Shown one piece after another: positions 51,905 to 63,108 of a stretch of DNA of 64,000 nucleotides. The stretch covers positions 3,572,877 to 3,636,876 of the forward strand of contig CAVLJG010000007.1 of the NCBI GenBank assembly GCA_963669975.1, given 5' to 3'. The notes under the pieces are model-generated. The model worked only from the letters and a program-made list of their open reading frames with translations. It was not told the DNA's origin and searched no databases. The first letter of the stretch is position 1, and every line of letters starts with the position of its first letter. Both the position numbers and the translations under genes were made by a program. The stretch comes from Acanthoscelides obtectus. Lineage: Eukaryota; Arthropoda; Insecta; Coleoptera; Chrysomelidae.

Positions 51905-52095
51905 CAGACGCATTTACTGGCAGCTCAGTTTTTTTTTTGAAAAATGCTCAGACCCGTCGATTTTGTTTTCGATGGGGGACACAAGTTTGGCAAAAAATCA
52001 CGTTAACACGCGCAGCCCCCTGCGCGGGGTTGACACCAACCCTGAAATCTTAAGTGGAAAGGGGGTCGAGTGATATCTTATTTTAAAGGTCTTTC
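51905..52095 (+). repeat. Dispersed repeat, copy 1 (pair with 58685-58892)
   Basis: Shares, in the opposite orientation, blocks with the sequence at 58685-58892: GCTCAGTTTTT, ACCCGTCG.TTTTGTTTTC, AAAAAATCACGTTA, GCAGCCCCCT and GGGGTCGAGTGATA. The pair are 70-80 percent alike by eye. The end that carries CACCCTG in the other copy is not preserved here. Confidence 0.7.
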
Positions 52096-52216
52096 AATTT
52101 CCTTTATAATGATATAAAATTAATGTACATCAGTTCAGTAGTTTTGAAGATTTATTGATTTAAAGCTTAGAGTAGGTACATCAGATTAGTTTGTACTACT
52201 TTCAGAAGAAATTTGA

Positions 52217-52618
52217 CTAAAATAATTTACTTAATAAGTAAATGCTTTTCTTCACTACGCCCATGGTTTGGTCAATCAAAATGTCTTCTAAATAATTTAG
52301 AAATTCCCTACAGTTAGAGCTAGGTGGTCTGTAAATAATGTCAGCTATGAGTATTTCTTTTTCAAGCTGAATTTTAACCCAAATATGCTCAATTATGTCC
52401 TTGCTCTTCAATACATTAAATTTTAGGTTAGATTTTAAATACCACTGCCGCGGGTCACGCGGTCTTGCCTGACAAATTTGTAACCATTTAAGGAAGCAAT
52501 ATCACTGTCAATATTAGAAGTTAACCAGCTCTCTGTAATGCCAACTATATGATAATTACTGTCAAAAACATCCTCTTTGAAACTGTTGAAATTATTAATG
52601 AGAGACCTGACATTAATA
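52217..52618 (-). pseudogene. LINE endonuclease fragment interrupted by Tc1 copy F
   Basis: Minus-strand frames give YINVRSLINNFNSFKEDVFD, HIVGITESWLTSNIDSDIAS and NGYKFVRQDRV, then in another frame IEHIWVKIQLEKEILIADII and YRPPSSNCREFLNYLEDIL. These are the N-terminal strands of an APE-type LINE endonuclease, with the metal-binding Glu in TESW. A frameshift and stops separate the parts. The Tc1 insertion at 52619-54025 sits just before NVRSL. Confidence 0.8.
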
Positions 52619-52620
52619 TA

Positions 52621-54023
52621 CTAAGTGACATATAAATCCGAACACCCAGTTTAAATGGTTTTATTTTGATAATATTTTGTATAAGTACTTAATGAAGCAT
52701 AATAGGTAAATGATAAAAATTTCCAAATGAATGCACTGCTTTAAAGCCCTTTGACCTTTAGTAATGTGTGGATGCACCCTGATGTGCTACGCATTCTCCA
52801 ACGCGGCTAGGCATGCTTCTGATCATGTGGTCAATGTCCTCCTGTGGTATCTCATTCCCGGCAACCACCAACTCCTCTCGAAGTGCTTCTAGAGTCTGAG
52901 GAGGACGTTGCAAATTGAGCAATCTCCTACCCATCATATCCCACACGTGCTCAATTGTGGATAAGTCGGGAGATCTTGGTGGCCATGGTAACAATGTGAC
53001 ATCATTACGTTGAAAGAAGTCTATTGTGACTCTTGCAACATGTGGTCGGGCATTATCTTGTTGGAAAGTTGGATCTGCCAGGGTGTCAAGATAGGGTAAA
53101 AGATGGAGTTCTAGAACTTCGTGGATATAACGCTGCGCGTTGATGTTACCTCTGATGAAGATTAAAGGTGACCTGGAACCATAAGCTATAGCACCCCAAA
53201 CCATAACTCCAACAGTGTGATGAACATGTCTTTCAACAAAAAACTGTGGATTCCTCCTTTCACCACGTCGCCTTCTAACCCTGGCACGACCATCGTGCAT
53301 GCCTGAACAAAATCGAGACTCGTCACTAAAGACAATACTGTTCCATTCCTGATCCCAGAGTGATCGTTGTCTGCACCACTCAAGGCCATTACGTCGGTGT
53401 TCTCGAGTTAAAGGGAGGACCCAGTGTGGCCAAAACTTCTCATTCGTCGGTAAGCACTTCGCATGCCAATAGGTCTTCCGTGTTCTGCAAACCATTCATT
53501 TGCAATCGACCTGGTAGTGGAGAAACGGTCCCTTAAGGCCAATAATCTTAGGCGGCGATCTTCACGGTCTGTTGTTCTACGGCGGCATCCAGTGCCCCTT
53601 GCTCTTTGCGTACGGCCTTCTCGAAGCCATGCCTGACAACACCTAACCACAGTGTCTACACTTCTTTGCACTCTAACTGCAATTGCCCGAAAAGAAAGTC
53701 CAGCTTCCCGAAGTCCCACTATACGACCCCTATCAAACTCACCAAGTTGACGAAATCGTACAGGTCTCCGTACTCTAGGCATCGTAACCGATCGTAAAGG
53801 ATGTCAAGAACCAAAATCCGCCAACGTTGATTCTTTACTGCGGCTGAAATATTCATTTTTAGAACGTTGGTGAATTAAAAAAAAGCAGTATAAAAACCGG
53901 AATGTCCAACTGATAAGGCTGAACATTTTTTCACTTGTTATTTACAGTAAGATAAATACATTCACCAACTTTTATTAAAATAAAACCATTTAAACTGGGT
54001 GTTCGGATTCATATGTCACTTAG
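52621..54023 (-). mobile_element. Tc1-like element, copy F, both ends complete
   Basis: 1403 bp with 54-bp inverted repeats at both ends (CTAAGTGACATATAAATCCG at 52621; mirrored at 54023) and TA on each side (52619-52620 and 54024-54025). This is the reference for the family's full length. The left repeat in element orientation is at 54023. It lies in a LINE endonuclease remnant. Confidence 0.96.
52758..53782 (-). pseudogene. Tc1-like transposase, copy F, 16-bp deletion
   Basis: Start ATG at 53782; the DNA-binding region is intact to MRSFG. A 16-bp deletion then occurs between two GGC triplets (GAAGTTTTGGC joined to CACACTGG, at about 53430), removing codons for LFSYR and shifting the frame. 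The catalytic part continues in another frame to the stop at 52758 with all three acids present (FSDESRF, QQDNARPH, STIEHVWD). Otherwise well preserved. Confidence 0.93.
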
Positions 54024-54025
54024 TA

Positions 54026-54700
54026 TATGTGCACAGCGCATAGAAGGAGTGGTAGAAAGAAAAAGATGTCCTATAGTTCATTGTATCGTAAACCTGGACC
54101 TTTTTTTCGCACAAAAGAAATCGTGTACGCACTATTAAAAGACCGATACAACTGATCAAACCAAAGACTCGTCCTGAAAACCATTCAGTGGAACATTACA
54201 AAATATATTCGCTTGTTAATCCGATTTCGTTGCTACTAGGCACGTTACGTACAGTTTGTTGTAGGCCTTACAATTTTATCGCTGACTGTCGCGCTGGTAG
54301 CACGTTAATCTCCGTTGATTGCGTCCCCGTCTGTCTGTATTTCCGTTTATCCTTTCCTTGACGTGCGCTAAAAGGCTTGTCGGGTGACCCTCTCTATGCC
54401 GATCGGTCGGTTCCAATTATAGTGGCTCGGCTATGCTCATTTTTCACGGCTCGCTAGGCCAAGCCTCTCTTTGCCGTTATCGATTATTCGAAAAATCTGC
54501 GATGCTACTACGTTCTCAGAAATAGTTCTGGCCTCACTGAATTCCCAGATCGGAGCTGCGGCTTACACACGATAGAGCGGATTGTAAACCCGATTTTGCA
54601 ATCTATAAGTCGGTAGCGAAGCATTTTGCTCGATTGCTTCTGGATATTTTAACGGAACGTCCCAGCCGCGTTAGAAATATTCTCGCCACTCAGTCTACCT
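54026..54700. other. Unassigned stretch right of copy F
   Basis: Nothing recognised. Confidence 0.4.
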
Positions 54701-54707
54701 GTCCCAA

Positions 54708-54805
54708 AATTAGTTCCCTTGCGGTGATTTCCCAACTTCGGGAGGATAAAAAAGTCGCAAGGACTCGCGTCAGGCGAATATCGTGGTTCATCTTCTAAAA
54801 ATGCC
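54708..54805 (-). pseudogene. Mariner transposase fragment
   Basis: Minus-strand reading gives PRYSPDASPCDFFILPKLGN and HRKGTNFG, the block around the third catalytic Asp of a mariner. On the plus strand it parallels 2770-2833 (CCCAAAAT.AGTTCCCTTG.GGTGATTT). No ends identified. Confidence 0.7.
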
Positions 54806-55011
54806 TTAAATCAAGCAGGCATGCAGAAGTTTAGCAAGAACTACATTTTACCGTCGGTACGTTTATTTATAACTCTATTAAAATATTCAAAGATGCATGT
54901 GAACATTTGAAAACTCTTTCGGTAAATAGTCTGAGAAAACAAGCCAGACAGCTACTTCTACATCGTTTACACGTCTTCGTGTTTTTCTTTGCTTGGTTCC
55001 CGTCTACCTTA

Positions 55012-55013
55012 AT

Positions 55014-55104
<91 letters not shown>

Positions 55105-55185
55105 TTCATTCATTCATTCATTCATTCATTCATTCATTCATTCTTTCATGCATTCATTCATTCATTCATTCATTCATTCATTCAT

Positions 55186-55216
<31 letters not shown>

Positions 55217-55221
55217 TGTAT

Positions 55222-55264
<43 letters not shown>

Positions 55265-55277
55265 TTCATTTATTTAC

Positions 55278-55348
<71 letters not shown>

Positions 55349-55418
55349 CTTACTTATTTACTTATTTATTTACTTATTTATTTATTCATTCATTTATTCA
55401 TTCATTCATTTATTTATC
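55012..55418. repeat. (TTTA)n/(TTCA)n tetranucleotide microsatellite
   Basis: About 100 units. The first 90 bp are pure TTTA, then TTCA units dominate to about 55185, then TTTA again with scattered TTTG and TTAC variants, ending in mixed TTCA and TTTA. All open frames (to 191 codons of LFIY repeats) come from the repeat. Confidence 0.97.
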
Positions 55419-56453
55419 AACGAGCGGCTGCCCAATTAAAGTACAGCGTAGAAAATCTAATGTAAACCTAACCCTACTTTGACTTAGATATTTAACACTT
55501 AAAACAATCACAAACACCTTACAATCCAGATCGTTTCTAAATTGAAACGAATTTAATTAAAATTTAAATGTGTGTGGAAATCAAATATTAAATATTACAA
55601 ACGGGAATCTAATTGAATTTTGAATGTTTTCTGACTTCTGAAGAAATCCAACTTATTAGAATACTGATTTGCTAACCTTGAAGATCTAAACAGGAAGTAA
55701 TTACTAGCATAAATAGGACGAAATCATTTCACACGGAATGGTTGGTTCAGTCTTGTTCGACGAGAAGGCACATGGAGAATAATATTTTTCAAAAGTTCTG
55801 GAGCAAAACTAAGAGAGTGTAAAATATTATAAAATAGTGACAGGTCCCTCTGATTCCGTCTTGCCTGAAGGGTTGAGATATTGAGAGAGCTTTCAATGAC
55901 GGAATAGATGATATCTTCAACCATAATGTTTTGTTTGAATGAAGTGAATCTTAACGATTTATGTTGCACTCTCTCAATTGCCTGAATATGAACATTATAG
56001 TTGGGTGACCACACACAAGAACAATACTCCAAATGGGGCCTCACCAAAGAACAAAACAACGTCTTAAATGACCTAAATATTATGAAAATCCTTTGCACAT
56101 CGTTTTATAAATCCCAACAGTTGAAGGGATTTAGAAACAATCATATTTATATGGATAATAAAGGATAATTTTGGGTCAAGAATTACCCCTAAATCCCTAG
56201 CTCTTTAGAGGACAACCTTTCATAGTATAAGTATGATCAGTGGGGTCCCTGTTACGGCTGAAGACCATTAAATGACGTTTTTCCACATTAAGTTCCATTC
56301 TATTCATTTGACACCAGAGACTTAAGAAACTCAAATCATTTTGGATATTTATACAATCATTATTATATTTGATTTTTAAGAATAAGTTCAAATCATCTGC
56401 AAACATTAGAAAACTAACAGACTTAAAACAGTATATAATATCATTCACGTATA

Positions 56454-57624
56454 CTAAGTGACATATAAATCCGAGCACCCAGTTTAAATGGTTTTATTTT
56501 AATAAAAGTCGGTGAATGTGTTTATCTAACTGTAAATAACAAGTGAAACAATTTTCAGCCTTATCAGTTGGACATTCCGGTTTTTATACTGCTTTTTTTT
56601 AATTCACTAACGCTCTAAAAATGAATATTTCAGCCGCAGTAAAGAATCAACGTTGGCGGATTTTGGTTCTCGACATCCTTTACGATCGGTTACGATGCCT
56701 AGAGTACGGAGACCTGTACGATTTCGTCAACTTAGTAAGTTTGATAAGGGCCGTATAGTGGGACTTCGGGAAGCTGGACTTTCTTTTCGGGCAATTGCAG
56801 TTAGAGTGCAAAGAAGTGTAGACACTGTGGTTAGGTGTTGTCAGGCATGGCTTCGAGAAGGCCGTACGCAAAGAGCAAGGGGCACTGGACGCCGCCGTAG
56901 AACAACAGACCGTGAAGATCGCCACCTAAGATTATTGGCCTTAAGGGACCGTTTCTCCACTACCAGGGTTAGAAGGCGACTTGTGAAAGGAGGAATCCAC
57001 AGTTTTTTGTTGAAAGACATGTTCATCACACTGTTGGAGTTATGGTTTGGGTGCTATAGCTTATGGTTCCAGGTCACCTTTAATCTTCATCAAAGGTAAC
57101 ATGAACGCGCAGCGTTATATCCACGAAGTTCTAGAACCCCATCTTTTACCCTATCTTGACACCCTGGCAGATAAAACTTTCCAACAAGATAATGCCCGAC
57201 CACATGTTGCAAGAGTCACAATAGACTTTTTTCAACATAATGATGTCACATTGTTACCATTGCCACCAAGATCTCCCGACTTATCCCCAATTGAGCACGT
57301 GTGGGATATGATGGGTAGGAGATTGCTCAATTTGCAACGTCCTCCTCAGACTCTAGAAGCACTTCGAGAGGAGTTGGTGGTTGCCTGGAATGAGATACCA
57401 CAGGAGGACATTGACCACCTGATCAGAAGCATGCCTAGGCGTGTTGGAGAATGCGTAGTACATCAGGGTGCATCCACACATTATTAAAGGTCAAAGGGCT
57501 TTAAAGCAGTGCAATCATTTTGAAATTTTTATCATTTACTTATTATGCTTCATTAAGTACTTATACAAAATTTTATTAAAATAAAACCATTTAAACTGGG
57601 TGTTCGGATTTATATGTCACTTAG
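56454..57624 (+). mobile_element. Tc1-like element, copy G, internal deletion
   Basis: 1171 bp with both inverted repeats and TA on each side (56452-56453 and 57625-57626). About 250 bp are missing inside the transposase gene. Inserted in a LINE RT domain. Confidence 0.94.
56695..57487 (+). pseudogene. Tc1-like transposase, copy G, deleted
   Basis: Start at the ATG near 56695. The DNA-binding domain is complete to FSTTR, where ACTACCAG joins GGTTAGAAGG; the shared CCAGG at the break points suggests a microhomology deletion. It removes the second part of the DNA-binding domain and the first catalytic Asp. Two more single-base losses (about 56985 and 57048) shift the frame. The later part (57047-57487) keeps Asp in QQDNARPH and Glu in SPIEHVWD. 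Confidence 0.92.
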
Positions 57625-58684
57625 TATATATATTGAAAAGAAGAGGACCCAGATGGGAACCTTGAGGTACTCCGGATGGCACATTAATTTCATTTGATTG
57701 AAAGCTTTGTATACGCACTATTTGTTTTCAGTCAGCGAGGTAAGACTTCAGACATGATAAAAGATCCCCGCAAATTCCTAAATGTAACATATTAATCAAG
57801 ATCTTATGGTTGACCTTATCGAATGCTTCAGAAAAATCTGTATAGACTACGTAAACAGAATAACCTTCCTCCAAGGATTCCATAAAGTATTTTGTGAATG
57901 TTAAAAGATTTAAGTCTGTGGAACGTTTTGAAAGAAATTGGCTTATAAAACTACTTCGCAAATTTGCGGATAAAAATTCACACACTAGGCTCTCCAATAC
58001 CATTCCAATGCGACTCCGTTTCTGATAGGTCGATAATTTTTGACTTGTGAAGGATCTCCAGCTTTCAGTATTGGAGTAATGAAGCTTGTTTTCCAACATT
58101 CCGGAAAAGCTCCACTCTTCAACGAAAGATTAATAATATAAAATAGAGGTCTTGAAATCAGAAAGCTACAATGTTTAATCAACGACGGAGGTACACCACC
58201 AGGTCCAGGGCCTTAATTAGCGTCTAATTTGGACAGTCTTTCATAGATGGCTGAGATTGGAATTTCGTAGATAAACAAATCGATGACCCTATAAGAAAGA
58301 TTACTATTCTGAACAGTACTATTCTCTACACTGTAGGTTCTAAAGAAGTACTCTGCAAACAAATTGGTAATTTGTAAACCAAAAGAACTACTGACATTAT
58401 TATAATGTACTTCTGAAGGTATGTAATGATAATCCATAATAAATTTTTAAAAATTTTTCACGTTTTCTCCAAGAGAAGATTCAGTTGTATTGACAGATAA
58501 CACTGTTTTTTTAGATTTTTACACTGAGCTCTGAGAATAGAAAACTCATGATAACCATTCAGCAAGTGAGATTTGATGTACTTCTTCTGTAGTTTCTTTT
58601 TTTCGGTTAACATTTGTTCAAGTTCTGGAGAAAACCAAATTTAAAGGTGATGATATAAACGAATGTGTATCCAAAAAACATAAT

Positions 58685-58892
58685 ACCTTTAAAATAAGGT
58701 ATCACTCGACCCCCCTCTCCATTTAAGATTTTGGGGGTGGTGTCACCCCCGCTTAGGGGGCTGCACGTGCTAACGTGATTTTTTTCCAAACATGTGCCGC
58801 CCATGAAAACAAAAGCGACGGGTCAGAGCGTTTTTCAATAAAAACTGAGCTAACAGTGAATGAGTCTGTTTCGTTTTCGATGCGCCACCCTG
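58685..58892 (-). repeat. Dispersed repeat, copy 2, with CACCCTG terminus
   Basis: On the minus strand it begins at 58892 CAGGGTGGCGCATCGAAAAC, preceded by TA, and runs to about 58685. It matches the opposite-strand copy at 51905-52095. The CAGGGTG start and TA suggest a mariner-type non-autonomous element; the other end is not defined. Several overlapping short minus-strand frames are shadows. Confidence 0.65.
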
Positions 58893-58965
58893 TATATAAT
58901 TTTTTAAAATTGTCGAAATTACAAAATACTTTTTCGCCAGTAAGCGTCGAAAGTAACATGTTCCC

Positions 58966-61390
58966 ATAATGAGCTTTGGTTGGGCTCAAATAAGACCGAT
59001 GCAGCAGGTCGTGCAGTCGAAGCGTTCGCTCTTACTCAAGGGCTGACCCAGCTGGTGACGAGCCCTACTTTTTTCCCCCGTGTCTCGTCACACGCCAGTA
59101 GCCTGCTGGATCTCTTTCTGACCACGCATCCTGCCCCTTACAGCACTGCCGCCCTGTCCCCCCTGGGTAACTCAGATTACGGTGTTGTGGAGGTTAGGTT
59201 TCGGTCAGAAGCCGCTGTGGCCGCAGAAACTCGCACAGGCCGCAAAACTTGGCATTACGGACATGCCGACTGGGAGGGGCTCAGAGACTTCTTCTCTAGC
59301 TTTCCTTGGAGAGATGTCTGTTTCACTGACGCGGATGCGTCGACTGTCTGTTCTTCAATAACCGAAATTATCCACGTCGGAATGGAGGAATACATCCCTC
59401 ACACAGTGAAAGTTCCTAAACCAGGGTCCAACGGCTGGTTCAACAAATCGTGTGACACTGCTCGCCAGCAGAAGATCAAGGCCCACAGAACCTACTTACA
59501 AAACGCCACTGTAGAGAACAGACAAGCCGACGTCGAGTCCAGAAACAAATATAACGAAGCGGTTCGCAATGCCAAAACCCAGCATGATATAAAAGTTAGG
59601 CACAGGGTAATGTCGCAGCGCAATGGCAGTCGGTCTTTCTGGACGCTGGCCAAGCAGATTGAAAAGAACTTCTCACACAGTAGCCTTCCACCACTTACGT
59701 GTCAGGATGGAACTATTGTATCTGACTCAAAGGCCAATGCGGAAGTGCTAGCCAAGATCTTTGCTGCCAACTCCACCATGGACGTCCCCACCAACGCCCA
59801 AGTGCCGTCAATTCAAAAGGTTCCCCACACTATGTGGGAGGTAACATTCAGGCATAAGACCGTAAGACGAGTGCTCTTGTCGCTCGACATCAACAAAGCT
59901 TCTGGTCCGGACTTGATTCCTGCCATTGTACTGAAGAGATGTGCAGCTGAGCTTGCTCCAGTTCTTTCGCGTCTCTTCCAGATATCTTATGAATCCGGCA
60001 CCTTCCCAGAAAACTGGAAATTTGCTCATGTACAGCCCATCCCAAAAAAGGATCTAAAACCGACCCTTATAACTACAGGCCTATAGCTCTGCTTTCTGTT
60101 ATAAGTAAAGTGATGGAGAGGTGCATAAATCGCGAGCTTCTGGACTACCTCGAACGTCACAGCTTGATTAGCGACAGGCAGTACGGTTTCCGGCACCAAC
60201 GATCCACAGGGGACCTCCTAGCTTACGTCACGCAACTGTGGAGTAAACTCATCCTGTCTCATGGTGAGGCTCATGTCGTTGCTCTTGACATCACGAAAGC
60301 GTTCGATCAGCTGTGGCACGCTGCCCTCTTGAGCAAACTTCCATCCTACGGCCTCCCAGAAAAGCTTTGCAGATGGGTGGCTGACTTTATCTCTGGCCGC
60401 AAGATATCCGTCGTAATTGACGGATTCTCCTCTTCATGCCACAACGTCAACGCGGGTGTTCCCCAGGGATCGGTCTTGGCTCCAACACTGTTTCTCTTAC
60501 ATATCAACGACCTCCTTTCCTGCACGATCAACCCAATCCACAGCTTCGCTGATGACAGCACTCTACATGCAGGAATTCAGAGTGACAGGCCGATCTCTGC
60601 CGCTGAGCTGGAAAAAAGAAGACTAGCGATGACTTCTTCTCTGACAAGAGACCTGGAGGCTATCACTGCTTGGGGACGCAACAATCTTGTACAGTTCAAT
60701 GCTTCCAAAACACAGTACTGTACTTTGAAGAACAAAAAGCGTCCTAGCGCTCATACAGTTTCGATGGACGGTCGAGTTCTACCAAAGAGCCATTCATTTC
60801 GGCTGGTCGGAGTCCAGATCACCGAGGACCTGATCTGGCACGAACACATCTCTTCAATAGCTGCAGCTGCTGGGAAAAAGCTAGGCTATTTGTTTAGGGC
60901 TAAGAAGTACTTTTCTCCGCATGACTTTCTCACGCTATACAAGGCCCAGATAAGGCCTAGCCTCGAGTATTGCTCACACATTTGGGGTGCTGCCGCCCCG
61001 ACTACATTGTCCATGCTCGATGCTGTCCAGAGGAGGGCGGTCCGACTGATCGATGACTCTTCTCTAACAGACAGTCTCGGGACTCTTTCGCACCGGCGGG
61101 CCGTCGGCGATCTAGCTCTTTTCTATCGCTACACCAACGGGCTTTGCTCCTCAGAGCTCTCTTCCATGATGCCGCCGCGCGATGTGCCTGCCAGACAGAC
61201 CCGTCTGACTTCGGCGTCCCATCCTAACCGTGTCAAACCTCGTACATCCAGAACTGGCCGATACGACCGCTCCTTTGTCCCGAGGGTGTCTAGATTGTGG
61301 AACAAACTACGGGAGGAAGTTTTTGCCAGTTCTACTAACCTTAGGCAGTTCAAAAATCGTATTAACAAAATTTCTTTGGGATCATCATAG
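58966..61390 (+). pseudogene. LINE J ORF2: endonuclease C-terminus and reverse transcriptase, one frameshift
   Basis: Frame 1 to 60086: SLLDLFLTTHPAPYS and GNSDYGVVEVRF, where the catalytic His of the SDH motif is Tyr (copy 1 has His); then SLDINKASGPDLIPAIVLKR and FPENWKFAHVQPIPKKD. A one-base loss near 60053 shifts the frame, which continues YNYRPIALLSVISKVMERC, QYGFRHQRSTGDLLAYV, VALDITKAFDQLWHAALLSK (catalytic Asp), VNAGVPQGSVLAPTLFLLHI, SFADDSTLHAG (catalytic FADD), KTQYCTLKNKK, and a C-terminal domain with RPSLEYCSHIWGAAAPT and PRVSRLWNKLREEVF, ending at 61390. Only one frameshift and the His change separate it from an intact frame, so it is young. Confidence 0.93.
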
Positions 61391-61433
61391 CAGCCGCGGT
61401 GTTCCGGCATTTAGGCTTCTGCCTGCGCGGCTG
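61391..61433 (+). other. LINE J 3' UTR hairpin
   Basis: Immediately after the ORF2 stop, CAGCCGCG pairs with CGCGGCTG at the end of a 43-bp segment with a conserved GCATTTAGGCTTCTG loop. The same segment follows the deleted copy at 3712-3754 and lies reversed at 63125-63167. A tail follows within 30 bp. Likely the RNA structure recognised by the LINE reverse transcriptase during target-primed reverse transcription (inference). Confidence 0.8.
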
Positions 61434-61459
61434 TTTCGATATCGAAAAAAAAAAAAAAT

Positions 61460-61990
61460 GTTTCACTTTTACGATAAAGTATATCTGATATCGTCTTTCC
61501 GTGTTTACTTAACCGATTCAAAAAACGAGTAGGAGGAGGACCTTTTTGAAAAGCACTGTATTACTTGCTGACCTATCTGTTCTGTTAGAGAAGCTGGGAC
61601 GTGCGCGGTTATTGGGTCGCGGTCGGCTTAGAAAGGCAATCACCAGGATCTTCTGCGCTCGCAAAAGATGAATAGTGTCTGCCGCGCTCGCAGGATATCG
61701 AGAAAATATCTCTCTGAATAAACTTCTTAAAGAAGCGATGTGATATGAACGAACCACATCTTTGATATGCTATACTACGCTTTAGATTACATATTGGATT
61801 CATCATCCACTTTGGTAATAAACATAATTAATAACATTAGGTTAGCCTTGCTAACAATTCTAATCACTTAACTGACCATTTGCAATGTTGGTTGCGTTTT
61901 TAAACATCACACTGATCAGTTCCTGTCATTTGTATTCGACTGCGATTTTAAGTATTGTGACCTAAAAATGGGGTTTGTTGTTAACAATCA
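61460..61990. other. Unassigned stretch
   Basis: Nothing recognised between the LINE tail and Tc1 copy H. Confidence 0.4.
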
Positions 61991-61992
61991 GT

Positions 61993-63036
61993 CCAAGTGA
62001 CATATAAATCCGAACACCCAGTTTGAATGGTTTTATTTTAATAAAATTTTGTATAAGTACTTAATGAAGCATAATAAGTAAATGATAAAAATTTCAAAAT
62101 GATTGCACTGCTTTAAAGCCCTTTGACCTTTAGTAACGTGTGGATGCACCCTGATGTGCTACGCATTCTCCAACGCGCCTAGGCATGCTTCTGATCAGGT
62201 GGTCAATGTCCTCCTGTGGTATCTCATTCCAGGCAACCACCAACTCCTCTCGAAGTGCTTCTAGAGTCTGAGGAGGACGTTGCAAATTGAGCAATCTCCT
62301 ACCCATCATATCCCACACGTGCTCAATTGGGGATAAGTCGGGAGATCTTGGTGGCAATGGTAACAATGTGACATCATTATGTTGAAAAAAGTCTATTGTG
62401 ACTCTTGCAACATGTGGTCGGGCATTATCTTGTCGGAAAGTTGGATCTGCCAGGGTGTCAAGATAGGGTAAAAGATGGGGTTCTAGATCTTCGTGGATGT
62501 AACGCTGCGCGTTCATGTTACCGCCGATGAAGATTAAAGGTGACCTGGAACCATAAGCTATAGCACCCCAAACCATAACTCCAGCAGTGTGATGAACATG
62601 TCTTTCAACAAAAAACTGCGGATTCCTCCTTTCACTACGTCGCCTTCTAACCCTGGCACGACCATCGTGCATGCCTAAACAAAATCGAGACTCGTCACTA
62701 AAGACAATACTGTTCCATTCCTGATCCCAGAGTGACCGTTGTCTGCACCAGTCAAGGCGATTACGTCGGTGTTCTCGAGTTAAAGGGAGGACCCAGTGTG
62801 GCCGGTATGAAACAAGCCAAAACTTCTCATTCGTCGGTAAACACTTCGCATGCCAATAGGTCTTCCGTGTTCTGCAAACCATTCATTTGCAATGGACCTG
62901 GCAGTGGAAAACAATAATCTTAGGCGGCGATCTTCTCGGTCTGTTGTTCTACGGCGGCGTCCAGTGCCCCTTGCTCTTTGCGTACGGCCTTCTCGAAGCA
63001 ATGCCTGACAACACCTAACCACAGTGTCTACACTTC
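61993..63036 (-). mobile_element. Tc1-like element, copy H, 5' truncated
   Basis: The right inverted repeat (minus orientation) begins at 61993 with CCAAGTGAC, one change from the consensus, and is preceded by GT rather than TA. The element is lost at about 63036, inside codons for RSVDTVVR. LINE J sequence begins about 70 bp further on. Confidence 0.9.
62130..63036 (-). pseudogene. Tc1-like transposase, copy H
   Basis: N-terminal residues before SVDTV are missing. A 15-bp in-frame deletion removes five residues from ALRDRFSTT (now LLFSTARS). A one-base loss in an A-run at about 62810 shifts the frame before SYRPHW, so the catalytic part reads from about 62815 to the stop at 62130. Asp (FSDESRF), Asp (RQDNARPH) and Glu (SPIEHVWD) are all kept. 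Confidence 0.92.
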
Positions 63037-63108
63037 GAGTCAGAAAAATCGTCGTAAATTTATTTTTGCTGTAGGTATAACAGGAGTCGAGTATGGACAT
63101 GCGAATAA

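Larger units (their letters stand above)
55724..58437 (-). pseudogene. LINE reverse transcriptase interrupted by Tc1
   Basis: Order on the minus strand: LSKLDAN, then a stop, GPGPGGVPPSLIKHC and RPLFYIINLSLKSGAFPECW (fingers), TPILKAGDPSQVKNYRPI, a frame break, YTDFSEAFDKVNHKILINML (first Asp), LKSYLAD, then VPQGS and LGPLLFNI. Here the Tc1 copy intervenes. It resumes YVNDIIYCFKSVSFLMFADD (FADD catalytic pair), NLFLKIKYNNDCINIQNDL, and later FCSLVRPHLEYCSCVWSPNY and IERVQHKSLRF of the thumb. Stops show it was decaying independently of the insertion. Confidence 0.88.
55720..58440 (-). mobile_element. LINE (CR1-like group) split by Tc1 copy G
   Basis: A non-LTR element on the minus strand whose RT domain is interrupted at 56452-57626 by a Tc1 element. 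Upstream part 58437-57627, downstream part 56451-55724. No 3' tail could be defined below 55720. Confidence 0.88.
58966..61458 (+). mobile_element. LINE J copy 2, 5' truncated, 2.5 kb
   Basis: Starts abruptly inside the endonuclease domain (AATGAGCTTTGGTTGGGC) and runs through the whole RT gene, a 3' UTR with hairpin at 61391-61433, and an A tail ending 61458. This is the longest LINE copy in the window and the reference for the fragments at 2834, 16661 and 63109. The G+C level is clearly higher than the surroundings. Confidence 0.95.

Noticed and set aside
54907..55482. 191-codon frame rich in Leu, Phe, Ile and Tyr that mimics membrane segments
   Set aside because: It is a TTTA/TTCA microsatellite.
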